Source: Todiramphus chloris collaris
Taxonomy: Eukaryota; Chordata; Aves; Coraciiformes; Alcedinidae
DNA: 64,000 nt
Reading direction: 5' to 3'
Assembly (NCBI GenBank): GCA_025345505.1
Contig: JANVCC010000013.1
Span: forward strand, 461,215-525,214
How positions within the stretch are numbered: position 1 is the first letter of the stretch; each line of letters begins with the position of its first letter. Shown here piece after piece: positions 51,913 through 63,483 of this stretch. The notes below the pieces were generated by a model. The model saw only the letters and a list, made by a program, of their open reading frames with translations, was not told the DNA's origin and did no database searches. The position numbers and the translations under genes are program-made.

Positions 51913-52296
51913 AATGCGGCTTCCTGAGCACTGCCTGTCAGGAGATGCTGCCATTTTGTTGACTTTTGCTTGTTTGGTTTATTCTTCTTTTTTGGGGGGG
52001 GGGGGGGTTTACATTGAGGGACTTATGGGCATGGCATCCCGCCACCCCAGCATCCTTCCCAGCCCTGTGTAACCAGGAAGGCGGGGAGCCATCAGTCCTT
52101 GCCACCATGGCATTTCTTCCCTCTCTACACACCTTGCACCAGAGTGCCACAGGAGCTGGCTGGGAGGCAGTGGGGCAGCTGCCCGCTCCCCAGCTTCCCA
52201 AGTGAAATGCTCCTGTCATTCTCCCCACCCACCCAACATCCCACCGGTGCGTGGATGTAATCAATCAGTCCATCGCATTTCATTTAATTATAAAAT
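51913..52296. other. GC-rich spacer between inverted arms
   Basis: Contains a 14-base G-run at 51994-52007 and a GC-rich stretch to about 52240. No coding content is recognised. It is probably part of the same unnamed repeat as the arms. Confidence 0.35.
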
Positions 52297-52698
52297 CATC
52301 ATAGAATGGCTTGAGTTGGAAGGGACCTTAAAGATCACCTAGTTCCAAACCCCCTACCATGGGCAGCAACACCTCCCACTAGACCAGGCTGCTCCGAGCC
52401 TCATCCAGCCTGGTCTTAAACACTCCCAGGGATGAGGCATCCACAACTTCTCTGGGCAACCTGTTCACTGTCTCAACACCCTTATAGTAAAAAAATTTCT
52501 TCCTAATGTCTAATCTGAATCTACCCTGCTCTAGTTTAAAACCATTGCCCCTTGTCCTGTAGCCACATGCCCTTATAAAAAGTCCCTCCCCAGCTTTCCT
52601 GTAGGACCCCTTCAGATACTGGAAGGCCGCAACAAGGTCTCCCTGGAGTCTTCTCTTCTCCAGACTGAACAGACCCAACTCCCTTAGCCTGTCAAAGC
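52297..52698 (-). mobile_element. CR1 3' fragment, minus strand
   Basis: On the minus strand it holds an open ORF2 tail of 99 codons (52678-52379) reading [40 protein letters not shown] and [20 protein letters not shown]. The CR1 3' end (complement of ATCATAGAATGGCTTGAG) starts at 52297. It sits between the two inverted arms, probably as a later insertion. Confidence 0.92.
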
Positions 52699-52727
52699 AT
52701 TAAGTTGTCTTTATCTCATCACTACCA

Positions 52728-52905
52728 GCTTCCCCTCCACCACAGCCAGAGCTGCACCTGGAATTGCTGGCCCCCATTTTTTGCCCTCACCTCCCCACCA
52801 CTCACGCCTCTGCCTGTGCATCTCCTCATGTTAATATAATATACATTGTAGGCATGGCAGGAACAAGCTTGCAGGAAGTCCCCCCTACACCTCCCATGAG
52901 AGACC
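52728..52905 (-). repeat. Right arm of an inverted repeat pair
   Basis: The reverse complement resembles 51741-51912; the 17-base identical core is at 52850-52866. Arm-to-arm distance is about 0.8 kb, of which 0.4 kb is a CR1 fragment. Confidence 0.6.
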
Positions 52906-53404
52906 ACTCACTGCCAGGCACCCTCCCCACGGTGCCACACAAATCTCTCTACCCCACCACCTCATAACGTCCCTTGCTTTGTGGAACTTGCTGTGCAGCA
53001 GGGAGGACTGGTGGAACCTGTCAGCCTATGCAGTCGTCACCACATTGTCTATGTGGTTTTTGTTGTCTATGTAGAGTTTTCCCACAGAGGGCTGGCCAAG
53101 GAGAGTTGTCCCAGACCCCGCAGAAGTGCCACACTGGTAACCAGTTCAGTCACTTGGGCACAGGACTGCATCGGTTACCTTGCTACCCATATCTCAGTTA
53201 TAACTGGTTCCTGCTAACAGGTAGTAGGTTCAGAAAGGACTCTTTGAAAAATGCCCAATACTAATTATGAAAACAAACAAATGCTAATCTACTATCAAAA
53301 GAAGAAATGCAGAATTAAGGTCTTTCTTGATTTACAAGTTACATTTTCATCCCAACAAATAGCTACAGTACTTAGATCTATCTCTTTGATGCTTTTCTTT
53401 CTTT
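52906..53404. other. Unassigned sequence between inverted arm and LTR
   Basis: GC-moderate to 53230, then AT-rich. Overlapping open frames at 52974-53264 and 52981-53217 have no recognisable domain. Confidence 0.35.
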
Positions 53405-54220
53405 CTCTTTGTCGTGGTTTAGGGTCAGGGCAGCCCCTTAAAACTATAACAGATGCTCTCTGTTAACCCCCCTCCCTCCCCAGAGGGGAAGAGAAAGGGA
53501 ATAAGGGAGAGAGACTTAGTGATTAGAAAAGGAAACTAGAACAGCTTTAATGAAAAGGAAAATAATAATTATAAAAATGGAATATATACAAATATATACA
53601 AAACCAGTATCGAACCCAACCCCCCTGATGGTAATTACATCACCGTCACCACTGATGTTGTAGGCACCGGGGGAGTCCCAGACTGGGCCCCGCAGCAGAT
53701 GGGAGCTGTGTTCAGGAGCTGGATTCTGGTACTGGGTTCAGGAACACGCAGATCGGATCGAAGGCAGAATGAACAGAGTCCTCCTTGGGTGCTCCGAGGA
53801 AGGAACCGAAAGAGAACCCGAGCCAAGCCAAGCAAAAGCTGGCAAAGCCGTCCAAAAGAGGAGAGAAGAGCCCAGAGACCCTTCGGGTCCCTCAGCTCTA
53901 GAACAAATATGGCGTCTATGGGCTGGAATACCTCGCTGGTCAGTTTAGAGTCACCCGTCCTGTCCGCTCCTCCCTGAAGGTGCAGCCTCTCACTTCCTGC
54001 ACCCCCCAATGTGGTACACAGGACCCAGCAGTGGCCTTGGTCTGCATACCAATCCTTGGTAGTAACTCTAAACATAAGGTGTTATCACTGCTAGAAGCAG
54101 GCACTGTCTGTGAGAACAGGCTGCCAACTTCAGAAAGTGCAGTTAATTAAAAGAACCAAGCTGAAAAGTAAAATTACTGAACACAATTAGTTCTGTTTTC
54201 ACTCAAACCAGGACACTCTT
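53405..54220 (-). mobile_element. Solo LTR of an avian endogenous retrovirus, with target duplication
   Basis: An 806-bp element at 53410-54215 that begins TGTCGTGGTTT and ends AAACCAGGACA, the imperfect inverted ends of a retroviral LTR. It is flanked on both sides by the 5-bp duplication CTCTT (53405-53409 and 54216-54220). A 5-bp duplication fits ERVL-like elements. There are no internal retroviral genes, so this is a solo LTR fossil left by recombination. The minus orientation is inferred: on that strand a TATATA stretch near 53590 and an ATTAAA near 53550 lie in the order expected for promoter and polyadenylation signals. The age cannot be measured from a single LTR. Confidence 0.85.
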
Positions 54221-55369
54221 CTTTCCTTTTTTAGTTAAAATCGTTGTTATTAAAGTGCCCAGCAGGTAATACTTTTCATTGCAGGGTACAAGATCTATTT
54301 ATTCACATAGACACATTTACACTGCTATAACTATGTAGGGAACTGAAACCATAATTTGTCCATTTGCTTTATTTCACCTGTTTTTTACTATTTTACTAAC
54401 TATTATGCTAGGACATATTTCTCTTGTTCATCTCCTTTGAAAAATGGTTTATTTTGTTTTTATTTCTTCCCTTGTTTCCCACAATTCAGCCAACTGGATA
54501 TCTGCAGATAAACCAAGGCCTACAGCTGAAAAGCAAAGTTTTATTTTATACTGTGACTTCACGCATTTCACAGACTATAAGTCAAACGTATGCTCCATCA
54601 GTGTTGTTGATGAGAAAGGCACTCAATCTTAACTGTGAGAACTTCCAGAGGTTAAGTGAATACATTGCTTCACATGTACTGGATTGTTGCTTAATTTCTT
54701 CCACTGTTAGGAATGTGTGCTTTATTTATCATTTGAATGTATTCTAGTTCACTAGTTCATTCTTGGATAGATTCAAAGGCCTTTTGATACTCAATAAGCA
54801 GTGTTTTCTTTACCTGAAATTACTATAATCAGACTGGATTTTTTAAATTTTCTCAGTTGTTTTCCAAGATCTCACTTCTGCTCTCAAGCCAGTTTAGTAG
54901 CTGGGATTTTATATCCTCTCCATTATTCAACATCTTTAAAAATATGTGGGTATAATACCTGTTCATATGATTGAACCATTTTTTCTTGCACAGAAATACT
55001 TCATAGCACTGTAAGATATCCATTTGGAGCTAGAGGGTACAGGAAGACACCTGAGCTATTGCCCACGAAAGCAGAGTCATCAGACCCTGCTGATACCCAA
55101 AGTGTCATGGGATCAGCAAATGATCAGGCCTTGGCAACACAGATATTAAGTGTGGAATGATCACAGGCAATAATAAAGTCTACCTTGACAAAACCATACT
55201 GTCTTTATTTTTCATTTGAGTAGTCAGCAGATGATGGTACCCTGCTTTCTCCTCCAGCTGAAGCAGAAAAACAACCTTTTAAAATTTGTTTAATTTCCTT
55301 TTTCTCTGTAAATTCTAACCTTACATTCTTCTGTGTTAAGTGCTATCAGGAGCATGCCCACCTCCTCCA
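54221..55369. other. Intergenic DNA, nothing recognised
   Basis: AT-rich sequence. The open frame at 54424-54747 has no recognised domain. Confidence 0.4.
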
Positions 55370-55530
55370 GCTTCCCTGGCCAGGACCCTCCTGCCCCACT
55401 GCTGGAGCCCAGCCTGGTGCCTAAGGATCCAGGACCTCTGTCCAGGCTAGGGGACAGAGCTGCTCTTTTCCCCCTTGTAGGTTTAACTCATGGTGAAGCT
55501 GAGCATGTATCTCAGAGACATGGACATGAG
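55370..55530. repeat. Second copy of the 7.24-kb repeat (partial)
   Basis: Aligns in direct orientation with 7240-7400 (CTCCTGCC, GTCCAGGCT, ACAGCTGC-like, TTTTCCC, AAGCTGAGCATGTA, GACACACAG). Similarity fades after about 55530, where the 7-kb copy continues with other sequence. Confidence 0.5.
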
Positions 55531-57064
55531 GGACACACAGAGAGGACTTTGTCATGGCCAGTTGCTGTCTTCATGTATTGTGTGGACATGTATTGTGTAG
55601 TCTGAGGAACGTGGCATAAGCTTACAAGCCGTTTTGATAGAGTCAAAAGGTCATTCTTTTGATAGAAAGTACTGTGTCAAAATAGTCTCCTTGACAGTAA
55701 GTAGAATGACCATCAATTTTCACAAAAATATTTGCCACTATCAGGAGTCTTTCAGGCTTTTTTGGAGTTGAAAAACAAGTGTATAATTAAGGTGGACACT
55801 TCTTTAGGGCAATCTTAGTCACAAAGAATGTAGCATCTCCTGTAAATTATAAATACCACAGGAACTGGTTTCTCTTTGTGCTGTTTTTAACTTCTTCTTG
55901 TTACCAATTTGTTTGAAAGACCTTTTTCAGATAAATTTTTCAGCTTCAGTCTATCCCCCTTTTCCATTTATTGTATAGCTAGTAGGGCAGTGAGAGTTCC
56001 AGTTTCTCACAGCTGAGGTACCAATTTTTCCCCATGTTGAGAGATCATCCAGATTCATTTTGTAAATTGAAAGATCTAACAGCTAATATTTTACTAACAC
56101 ATCACAATCTGTGCCTCGAGCTCTTTTTTTCGTTTTTTTTCTTTTTTTTACCATTACTTATAATTTTCATCTTTTTGGGAGCTCATTTAAATCTGTGAAA
56201 AATACTGATTTCAGGAGATTTGAGACTAGGATTTTTACATATTGTTAATTTATTTATCATTGCCATGCTTAACAGGATGTTACAAAAGAAAGCAAGGCTA
56301 TTCCTGTTCGCTTTACAGGATCTTGAGATATAAAACTCAGAAAGTACATAGCAAATAAAATGTTGTGGATAAGAAGAAAGTTCATTAGGAAAAAAAGTAA
56401 TATTCTCTCATATTTGGAAGTAGACTGCTCTTAGTTATATTATCATACTAGTAACATAAAAGTCATTTTATGTATCTCATAATTTGTTGTATTAAGTAAC
56501 TAATACAAACATGTTGCATATTTTGTAAATACTTTAAAACATTGGATGAGTATAAGATCTATAAAATATTAAATCAATATGACTTAAAAGTGGTTTTCTG
56601 ATTCCCTTTCTTAGCCTTTTGCATCACCAGAAGCATAAACTGATGTGAGGGAAACAGAAAGACGGCTTTCTAAGTATCAGTTATAACTCTTCAGCCTAAT
56701 TTAAATAAAAAAAAAAGTCAAAGCCAAATGTCAGATGTCAGGCTTGTGTAAAAGTAGTTCTGAGAAGCTTGAAGGGGATTAAAAAGAGGCTGGAAGAGGC
56801 AGAGCTGTACTTTCCTCTTTGGGACAGCAGTTTGGAGCTAATAATTCCAGCCCTATGCACTCTATTAAATGGAGAATGCCAGAAGAACAGTTGGGTGGTA
56901 CCAGAGTGCCTCATTGGGTTCTCAGCTGCACCCCAGGTAAAATTTAGTGAAGAGAAACACTTGAGTTTTCTCTGTTCCATGAGGACAGATTTCCTGCCTT
57001 CAGCAGAAAAGCCAGGAAGGACAAACCAGAGGCCTCCTCCACATTTCTGTGCCTTGGCATTTCA
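55531..57064. other. Intergenic DNA, nothing recognised
   Basis: AT-rich with T-runs near 56126-56151. No exon or nameable repeat was found. Confidence 0.4.
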
Positions 57065-57228
57065 GGAAGGGACCCTAAAGATTATCTAGTTCTAAACCCC
57101 CTGCCACAGGCAGGGACACCTTCCACTAGACCAGGTTGTTCAGAGCCAAATCCAACCTGGCCTGGAACACTTGCAGGGAAAAGGCATGCACAACCTCTCT
57201 GGGCAACCTGTTCCAGTGCCTCACCAGT
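57065..57228 (-). mobile_element. CR1 3' fragment, minus strand
   Basis: Complement of the CR1 ORF2 tail and 3' end: GGAAGGGACCCTAAAGATTA, then CCCCCTGCCACAGGCAGGGA and TCTCTGGGCAACCTGTTCCA. It lacks the terminal octamers and is 5' truncated, about 165 bases in all. Confidence 0.85.
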
Positions 57229-57389
57229 TATCAACTCATTTTCTTGGCCAAGTAGTATGAACTGCTTTATTATTATCTTATTAGACATAATAAGAATTTC
57301 TAGTCTTAGAAAGACGAACAATGCTTAATCTCAGATGGGGCATTTGAGCTCTTGGCTGTGAGCTAATCAGGTAGTAGAAAATAATTCAT

Positions 57390-57412
57390 GTAATAAATAA
57401 ATAAATAAATAA
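57390..57412. repeat. (AATA)n microsatellite
   Basis: About five tandem AATA units in AT-rich DNA. Confidence 0.85.
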
Positions 57413-57825
57413 TCCAGATAGCACAAAATAAAAAAAAAAGAACAGATAAAACCATAAGTGGTCTGTTCACTCCTCAATAAAGTAAGCTTAACAGACTCTT
57501 CATATATGTAAAATAGATCATATCATTTCTGCTATCCTCAGGAATCTATAGGTTGGATCCTCACACAGACAACACTTTGCTTCCCTGAGTCAAACTATAC
57601 ATCATGACATAACAGTGGAAGACAGGACATCATATATCTTGTATAAACTAGCATATTTTTATTAGATAGAAAAACCATCAGTGAATACTACTGCTCCCAA
57701 GCTCTGTACTGCTTCAGGTCACATTCATTCTTAGTAACACTAGATTTGTTGTTAACAGCCCTGAAGTATTTTTAAAACTTTGTATTTTTGCTTTAGTTCA
57801 CCATATTTCAGTCTTTCCCTGGAGG

Positions 57826-57990
57826 CCAAACTGAAGGTGCTGTTGACAAGGAGAATTTTAAAAACATCACATTGCCCTACACTGCTTCTGGTATGGTAGG
57901 TGGTCAGAGAGAGGAGAATCTTTCTGTTTGGATAGAGTAAGATTTCCACAGGTGTGAAAGTCGGGAATGGTGCAATCAGATCTGCACTGG
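57826..57990 (+). pseudogene. Decayed arylsulfatase exon 7 duplicate with intron flanks
   Basis: The sequence 57831-57937 aligns with exon 7 of the intact gene. GTTGACAAGGAGAATTTTAA matches ATTGACAAGGAAGGCTTGAA, and in translation VDKENFKNITLPYTAS matches [16 protein letters not shown]. It has a 2-base insertion before this block, a 1-base loss after the TAS codons and a lost donor GT (ATAGAGTAAGA versus ATAGAGGTAAGA). The flanking introns are also similar (TATTTTTGCTTT upstream, GTCGGGAATGGTG against GTCAGGGATGGTG downstream). The copy therefore arose by DNA duplication, not by retroposition. No other exon of the duplicate could be found convincingly. Confidence 0.75.
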
Positions 57991-59330
57991 AGTAAGGGGA
58001 CAAAAACAAATCCTGACTTTCTTCACCATGACTGTGCAGAGTGGGTCCTTTCCTTTAGTCTTGCTTCGTAACACAGGAACTTTCTGCTGCTTCCTGGGTT
58101 GTACAATTTCCACCTAGTTCTTTCCAAATCCCTCACAAAACCCCAACTCTTTATCATTTCCGAAGCTTTACTTTAATATCTGCTCCTTGATGTACACAAG
58201 CATCCTTCTCTTCTCAGGAGTGTCTTTGTCTTAATTAATGTTACAGTGCTGAAGGCTCCTACCTTGCACTCCTATTTCTCACTCCTTGAGCTTCTCCCAG
58301 CTTCAATTATTTCTATGAATTACTTCTTTGGGCAGAAGTTCTTGGTTCTTGAGCAAAATAATGCAACTGCCACTGCCAAATGCAGATAAACATTTAAGTC
58401 CCTCGTGTTCTTCTTGAGACTCATACACTATACCCACCAATGATGCTGTGACTCTCATTGTATTGACACACTGTACCAAGGTCTAGTTAGTAAGTTCTAA
58501 TTGTCTTCTCCACCTTGACAAGGTATTTTGTATTAATATTTATTTTGGCCACTGAGCAGGACTACATCTACACTAAGAACCACTATCCTTTCTTCTTTCT
58601 TTGAATAAAGCCCTTATTCAGTGGATTACAGCATAACACTTTTGTACCCTCTTTTTAAACCACTATAAGCACACTTAGCCAGTAAAAAGAGGGTTCTGAT
58701 GCCACATAGGCCTGTGAAGTTGCATGGCAAGTCAGACTGTGCAACCACACATGTATTAGTGCTGGCACAGGAGAGAACTCACAAACAGAGGATCTGTAAC
58801 AACATAATGGGGAATTAGGCAGGCTGCCAGAGTTGGTACACACACACCGATCGGACACTATGATGATTAATTGTCTTTGATCTCAACAGAGCTAGCTGGC
58901 TAACCCTCTGCATTAGCCACGGCTATCTTTCTTCCATCCACAGTGTGGTTCTCCACATGGCAGCAGTCTCACTGTCAGCGATTTATGATCTTCCACTCAG
59001 TTACCCCTAGAGCTCTTTCCATTGGCCTTAGTTGTTACAGAGGCTGTATTTCTAGTTTCTACTCGAAACCAGTTCTTCCTTATTCAGCACAAGCCACCAG
59101 GAGCAGGCAGGGAAACCCTCCCCTGTGGCAGGCGGGGTGAATTGCCTCTGACCAGATTTTTAAAGGAGACCCAACACCCACCAATTACTTCCAACACGGA
59201 TACACAAACGGTGCATTTGAAAAGCTCTCTGTAGAAGCAAAGATCAGAAGGCCTAGGACGAAGAGGAAACCAAGAGCAAAGTTCCTCCACTGAGGGAGCG
59301 AGTATGGAGTAAGCAAAAACTCTTTTCCTT
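57991..59330. other. Intergenic DNA up to the CpG island
   Basis: No recognised exon or repeat. If the duplicate gene once continued here, it is no longer readable by eye. The last 250 bases are mildly GC-richer, leading into the island. Confidence 0.4.
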
Positions 59331-59334
59331 TCTC

Positions 59335-59725
59335 CCTCTCACAAAGTTGACAGTTCTGAGCTGGGAGGGGGGCGGCGGTGTGAATTTGCCCTCGCTCGGG
59401 GACTACGGGGAAGCGCTGCCAGAGGGTCCCGGGACGAAGAACGGCTGCCGGGGCCGGCGCTTTCCCGGCGGCATCCAGCCCGTGTCCTGCCGGGCGCTTC
59501 TGAGCGGCTGTGCTGAGACAGTGAACCTTGCCCCGCAGGGCCGTGTCCCTTGGACGGCACCCTGCCTCCGCTCCTGCTCGCCCCTTCCTCCGCTAACCTC
59601 CGGCCGAGAGGGCAGAGCAGCCCGGCCCCCGTCCGCCAGCAGCCCGGGGCTTCTCCCACAGGTCGTAAAGAACACAGCCAAGGTGCGAGCGGCGTCGGAC
59701 TGTGTCGGGGGGGGAGGAGAGGGGT
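59335..59725. promoter_or_regulatory. CpG island, probable promoter of an unidentified gene
   Basis: About 390 bases with some forty CpGs and high GC, while the rest of the window is AT-rich and CpG-poor. The plus strand offers donor-like sites at 59668 (GG/GTCGTA-like) and 59682 (CCAAG/GTGCGA), and a pyrimidine tract with CTTTAG acceptor ends at 59766. Open frames occur on both strands (59347-59739 plus, 59659-59339 minus), but none resembles a known protein; such frames are expected in GC-rich DNA. The island could be unidirectional or bidirectional. Confidence 0.65.
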
Positions 59726-62700
59726 GTCGCCGTAATTAACAGTCTCTCTTTTCCTTCTCTCTTTAGCCTTTCAAACCCAGCTCCAGTGTTCAGAGGGTTA
59801 GGTGGTGAATGGCAGGTATTCTGCTTTATTATTATTATTATTGCTGCAGCTTTAATGTGTTTCTGTACACTTCTGGAATACAGAAGACATAGTTTGCCTC
59901 CAGGTTGTTTCCATGTGATCTTCCATGTTTCTCTAGCTTGCTGAGGATTTTTTTTTTTTTTTTTTTTAGTTATATATTTATTTTTAATTTAATTTTTAGC
60001 TCATTTGTCTGCCCTGTTTTCTGTCCGCAATTTTCCACCCTTGTGCGTTGCTCTTGTGCTGGCTGCATGGAAAGCCGCGAGTTCCTCGCTGAGTAGTTTG
60101 AAGCCAAAAGGCACAATTAGATCATTTGGACCAGTGAGCGCTAATCATGATGTGAAAAGACATGAGCTAATTTAAAGCCTAGGGCCAGACTATCCCCTTC
60201 TAGTGTTGCTCTGAAGGCAGGGTGCTGCAGCAAGGCCAGAGCCCAGCAGCCGTAATAAACTAAAAAATTTGGGTTGCTTTCCCACAATAGTTTTGGTTGC
60301 TGACAATGCACAATGCTAAATGGTAATACGATGTTATATCATGGTAACAGATAACTACTGATATTGTCTAGGTTAGTACAAACTATATCCCCCCACTGAG
60401 CACTGTTGCAGTTGATTCCCTCAGAGTGCAGAATGGACAGGAAAAAAAAGAAACCACTGAAAGCTCCCGATACTTGATTTTTACCTTTCTTGTAAGGTCC
60501 TCCCTTGTTTTGTGATTGGTGAGCAGCTCTTGTTTCTGGCTCACCAGCTGCAAGCACTGAGCAAGGGACTGTTCACACCAGCTGGGAGCTTTTTCTTTTT
60601 TGTTTCTCTCCTTCCTCATTTGTTGCCTCTCCCTGCTGAACATCTGGATGCCTGGGAGCTATGGGAGAGAGGGAGGAAAGGGACAAGGTGGAACAGCATG
60701 TTGTGTATGGTATGTTGCACATATGTCTTCCAGAACCATAATGCAAGCTAGAAACAGAATTTTTAATTACATTCTAATAGACTGTTGAATGCGATTAAAC
60801 TGTTGTCTCGTAGGTTTTTATAGAAGGTGGAAAGAGTTCATTTTTGGCTAAGCAGCAACATACCTCCACATATTACTTGGAAAGGCTTGTGCTAATACTT
60901 ATAATTCACTTTTGTTATAATTAAGTGATAAAGGGTTTGGGGTTTTGCTTTGGTTTTGCATCAGTATGCAAATAATTTCTTTCAGTATCTGAAATTAGAC
61001 AAAGAAAACAGGAAAGCTAATTGTTTTGATGTGTCTGTCTGATGACTTTTAGCTTAACTGAAAAAAGCTTGTTCCAAATTTTGTTGTTGGAGCTGTACCT
61101 CTCAACATCTGTAACAATGAGAAGTTCCTCTCAATTTTGTTTGTTTCCCAGAGTGAGTAGTGGTGTTGCCTGTATACTGGGGATGGGGTTGAAACATCAG
61201 ATATGCTTGGCTTCAATAAATAGTTTGGCCGCGGGCAGATATTTTTGAAGCAAAGTCTTGTCTTTTTTTTCTTCTCTATAAGATTCAAGGAGGATAGACT
61301 CTAAATAAAGTGGGAACAGTGTTCAACAAGTGAAATACTTGGAGGTTGGGGGAACTGCCCAGAGCCAAGCTGTGGTGGGGGAAGAAGGGGCTAATTTTCT
61401 ATCAGTTTCAGGGCTTGCAGCCTGCTTTCTGTAAAGCAGAGATGGGAAAGGGAAAGAAAAAAAAAAAAGGGGGGGGGGGGGAATTGGGATCTGCAGAAGG
61501 CAGCTCTCTAGAAAAAGCTATATGTTACTACTTGGAGTTGCTACAAATCCATTTGAGATAGGTTCACCCAATTCTGCCACTTAATATGCCACATAAACGC
61601 TTCTTCTGATAAATCTCTTCAAGTGACTGTTCAGGTAGCTGGAGGATTTGTGACAGTCCTGGCAGGTTAAGTGAATTGTATTGCAAATTGATTAAGCCTT
61701 TGTTAATGGCTGACCAATTTGGAGAAAGAACAGGTAGGGCAGTTGTGTAGTATCAACTGCAGAAGATGGTAAGTTTTGGATAAGTTTTACAGACAATTAA
61801 AATTGTTTAACTAGGGGAGTATATCTGCACAAAGTTGTGCAGGGCAGTTCCTGCTGTTCATGACTCTGTACCATTTGGCCTCATGTTTGGCCTTGTGGCA
61901 GAAATGTTTAGACTGAATTATTATACAGTCCTATGTTTTTTTATGTGGAGGTACTAGGCTGAGTAACTGATGGATAACTTCTGGATGTCATTGAAGTAAT
62001 AAAGCTCTTAGTTAATAATGATATTTGAGAACACTTCAGCTGAAATCAAGTAGTAACAGCAGTGATAAATTGCAAGACTGCACTCACTATCAGCTTGAAA
62101 ATAACCAGCTCTGTTAGCATTAGGGAAATCCACAGTTGCCTTCAGTGATTCTTTGGCTGGGGAGACTGTTGAGAGTAACGTAGTATCATCATATATATTC
62201 AATGCCCCTTGTCTGTGCACAGACTAATCAATCCATAAAATTAGTATTTAAAGATTACTTTGGGGTTATATGAGCTAGAATTTATATAGTGGGGAGACAT
62301 TAGTGCAAGAACTAAGAGCAACCTGGAAATTAAAAATGAGTGTTTTGTTGAGAAGCAGGTTTTTGAAGTCAAGCACCATTTTCTTCAGGTTACTTGAACT
62401 CTTTAGGTAAGAATCTTAAAATTAGCTTTAATTGAACTCCTTTAGATAGCCTAGAAAAAGATGTCTCAAAGTGCCTTCTGGGGAAGATACTATGGAGTTT
62501 GTATTAAGATTGTTGCTGTGATCCTGTTTACTGTGAACAGTTGAATTTTAGCTGTCTGTTATGGGGAGTCCCATAACTTGTGTTTTTTAAGATTTTATTT
62601 TTCTTCCATTTAAGGTATACAATCATGATTATATTGCTCTTTGCTTGTTTAGAGAAATACGTGCTCTATTCTTACTTTGCCTTCTAAATACCATCTCTGT

Positions 62701-63066
62701 CTCAGCAAAATGTATGAGCTTTCAAATACCTGTGTTTTCTCCCCATGTATTTACGCACTAATTAATCTTCTACTGTCTTGTTCGTGATTGAGTTCTTTTC
62801 TGTCAAAATGAAACATCTTTTTCCAGTCTTCAATTATGTGTGGTTTTCTGCCTGCTCTCTAGTCCTTAAAATTCCTTTTGAAAACAGTCCATTTTGCTCA
62901 GTATTCAGTTTGATCCCATGAGTACTTGTGTCTTTGAGGTAAAATCATCTCACTAGTCCCTCTTCTGTAAAGAAATATAAGGATTATTGAGTTATTTTTT
63001 TCCTCCAACATCACACTGGTGGATGTACTCAGTCTGTTGCTTACACTAAGCTTAACTTATTTTCAG
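59726..63066. other. Possible 5' region or first intron of the unidentified gene
   Basis: AT-rich again, with an ATT trinucleotide repeat at 59829-59844, a T-run at 59949-59968 and an adjoining A-run/G-run at 61457-61481. No coding exon is recognised. Confidence 0.35.
61457..61481. repeat. A12-G13 homopolymer tract
   Basis: Twelve A followed by thirteen G, a low-complexity tract that is prone to length error. Confidence 0.85.
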
Positions 63067-63132
63067 GATCACTGCCTACCAGGAGATGATTGCACTACTA
63101 CCTTGCACAGCTACTGCTGCCATTCTATTCAG
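63067..63132 (+). other. Orphan exon candidate, 66 nt
   Basis: Bounded by TTATTTTCAG on the left and CAG/GTAAAC on the right. Two frames are open. One reads DHCLPGDDCTTT..., the other (one base later) ITAYQEMIALLPCTATAAIL. The product is unknown and it could equally be untranslated or a chance match to splice consensus. Its length is a multiple of three. It lies 3.4 kb downstream of the CpG island on the plus strand. Confidence 0.3.
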
Positions 63133-63483
63133 GTAAACAGATTTCTGGCTCCTCCGTGCATGTATTTGTTTCTACTTGGCAGAATTAAAATTGTGTTTGA
63201 ATTGACCCACCTTTTTTTCCCAAGCAACCCTGGATTCAAAGAATCACTTTTCCTGATGCTTCATTTGCTTTAAGTCTTTGTTGTTCCCTTCCTTATCCCC
63301 ACATAGAAAATTAAACTCTAATTAAAATGTCATCATTGCTCTCTACCCTCCCCTTCCTCTTTTTTTTAATTCTTCCTTGATGGTGACTCCCACACGTTCT
63401 AAAGTTGTGTCTCCCTTTATACAAGCCCTTAGAGAATTAGTCTGAGGTGCCAGGCTCTTATGCAGATATAACCTTGCTGTGAA
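63133..63483. other. Intergenic or intronic DNA
   Basis: No recognised feature before the terminal CR1 copy. Confidence 0.4.

Noticed and set aside
56591-56660. Possible relic of arylsulfatase exon 6 at the expected distance upstream of the exon 7 relic
   Set aside because: Only a pyrimidine run and CCTTTTGCA are shared; no translated similarity.
58510-58600. Possible relic of arylsulfatase exon 8 (TATTTATTTTGGCCACTGAG against ATATTTAGGTGGCCAGGAG)
   Set aside because: The match is about twenty bases with gaps and has no support before or after it; not above chance by eye.
59339-59739. Long overlapping frames on both strands of the CpG island
   Set aside because: GC-rich DNA has few stop codons; neither frame resembles a known protein or shows a good start with downstream exons.
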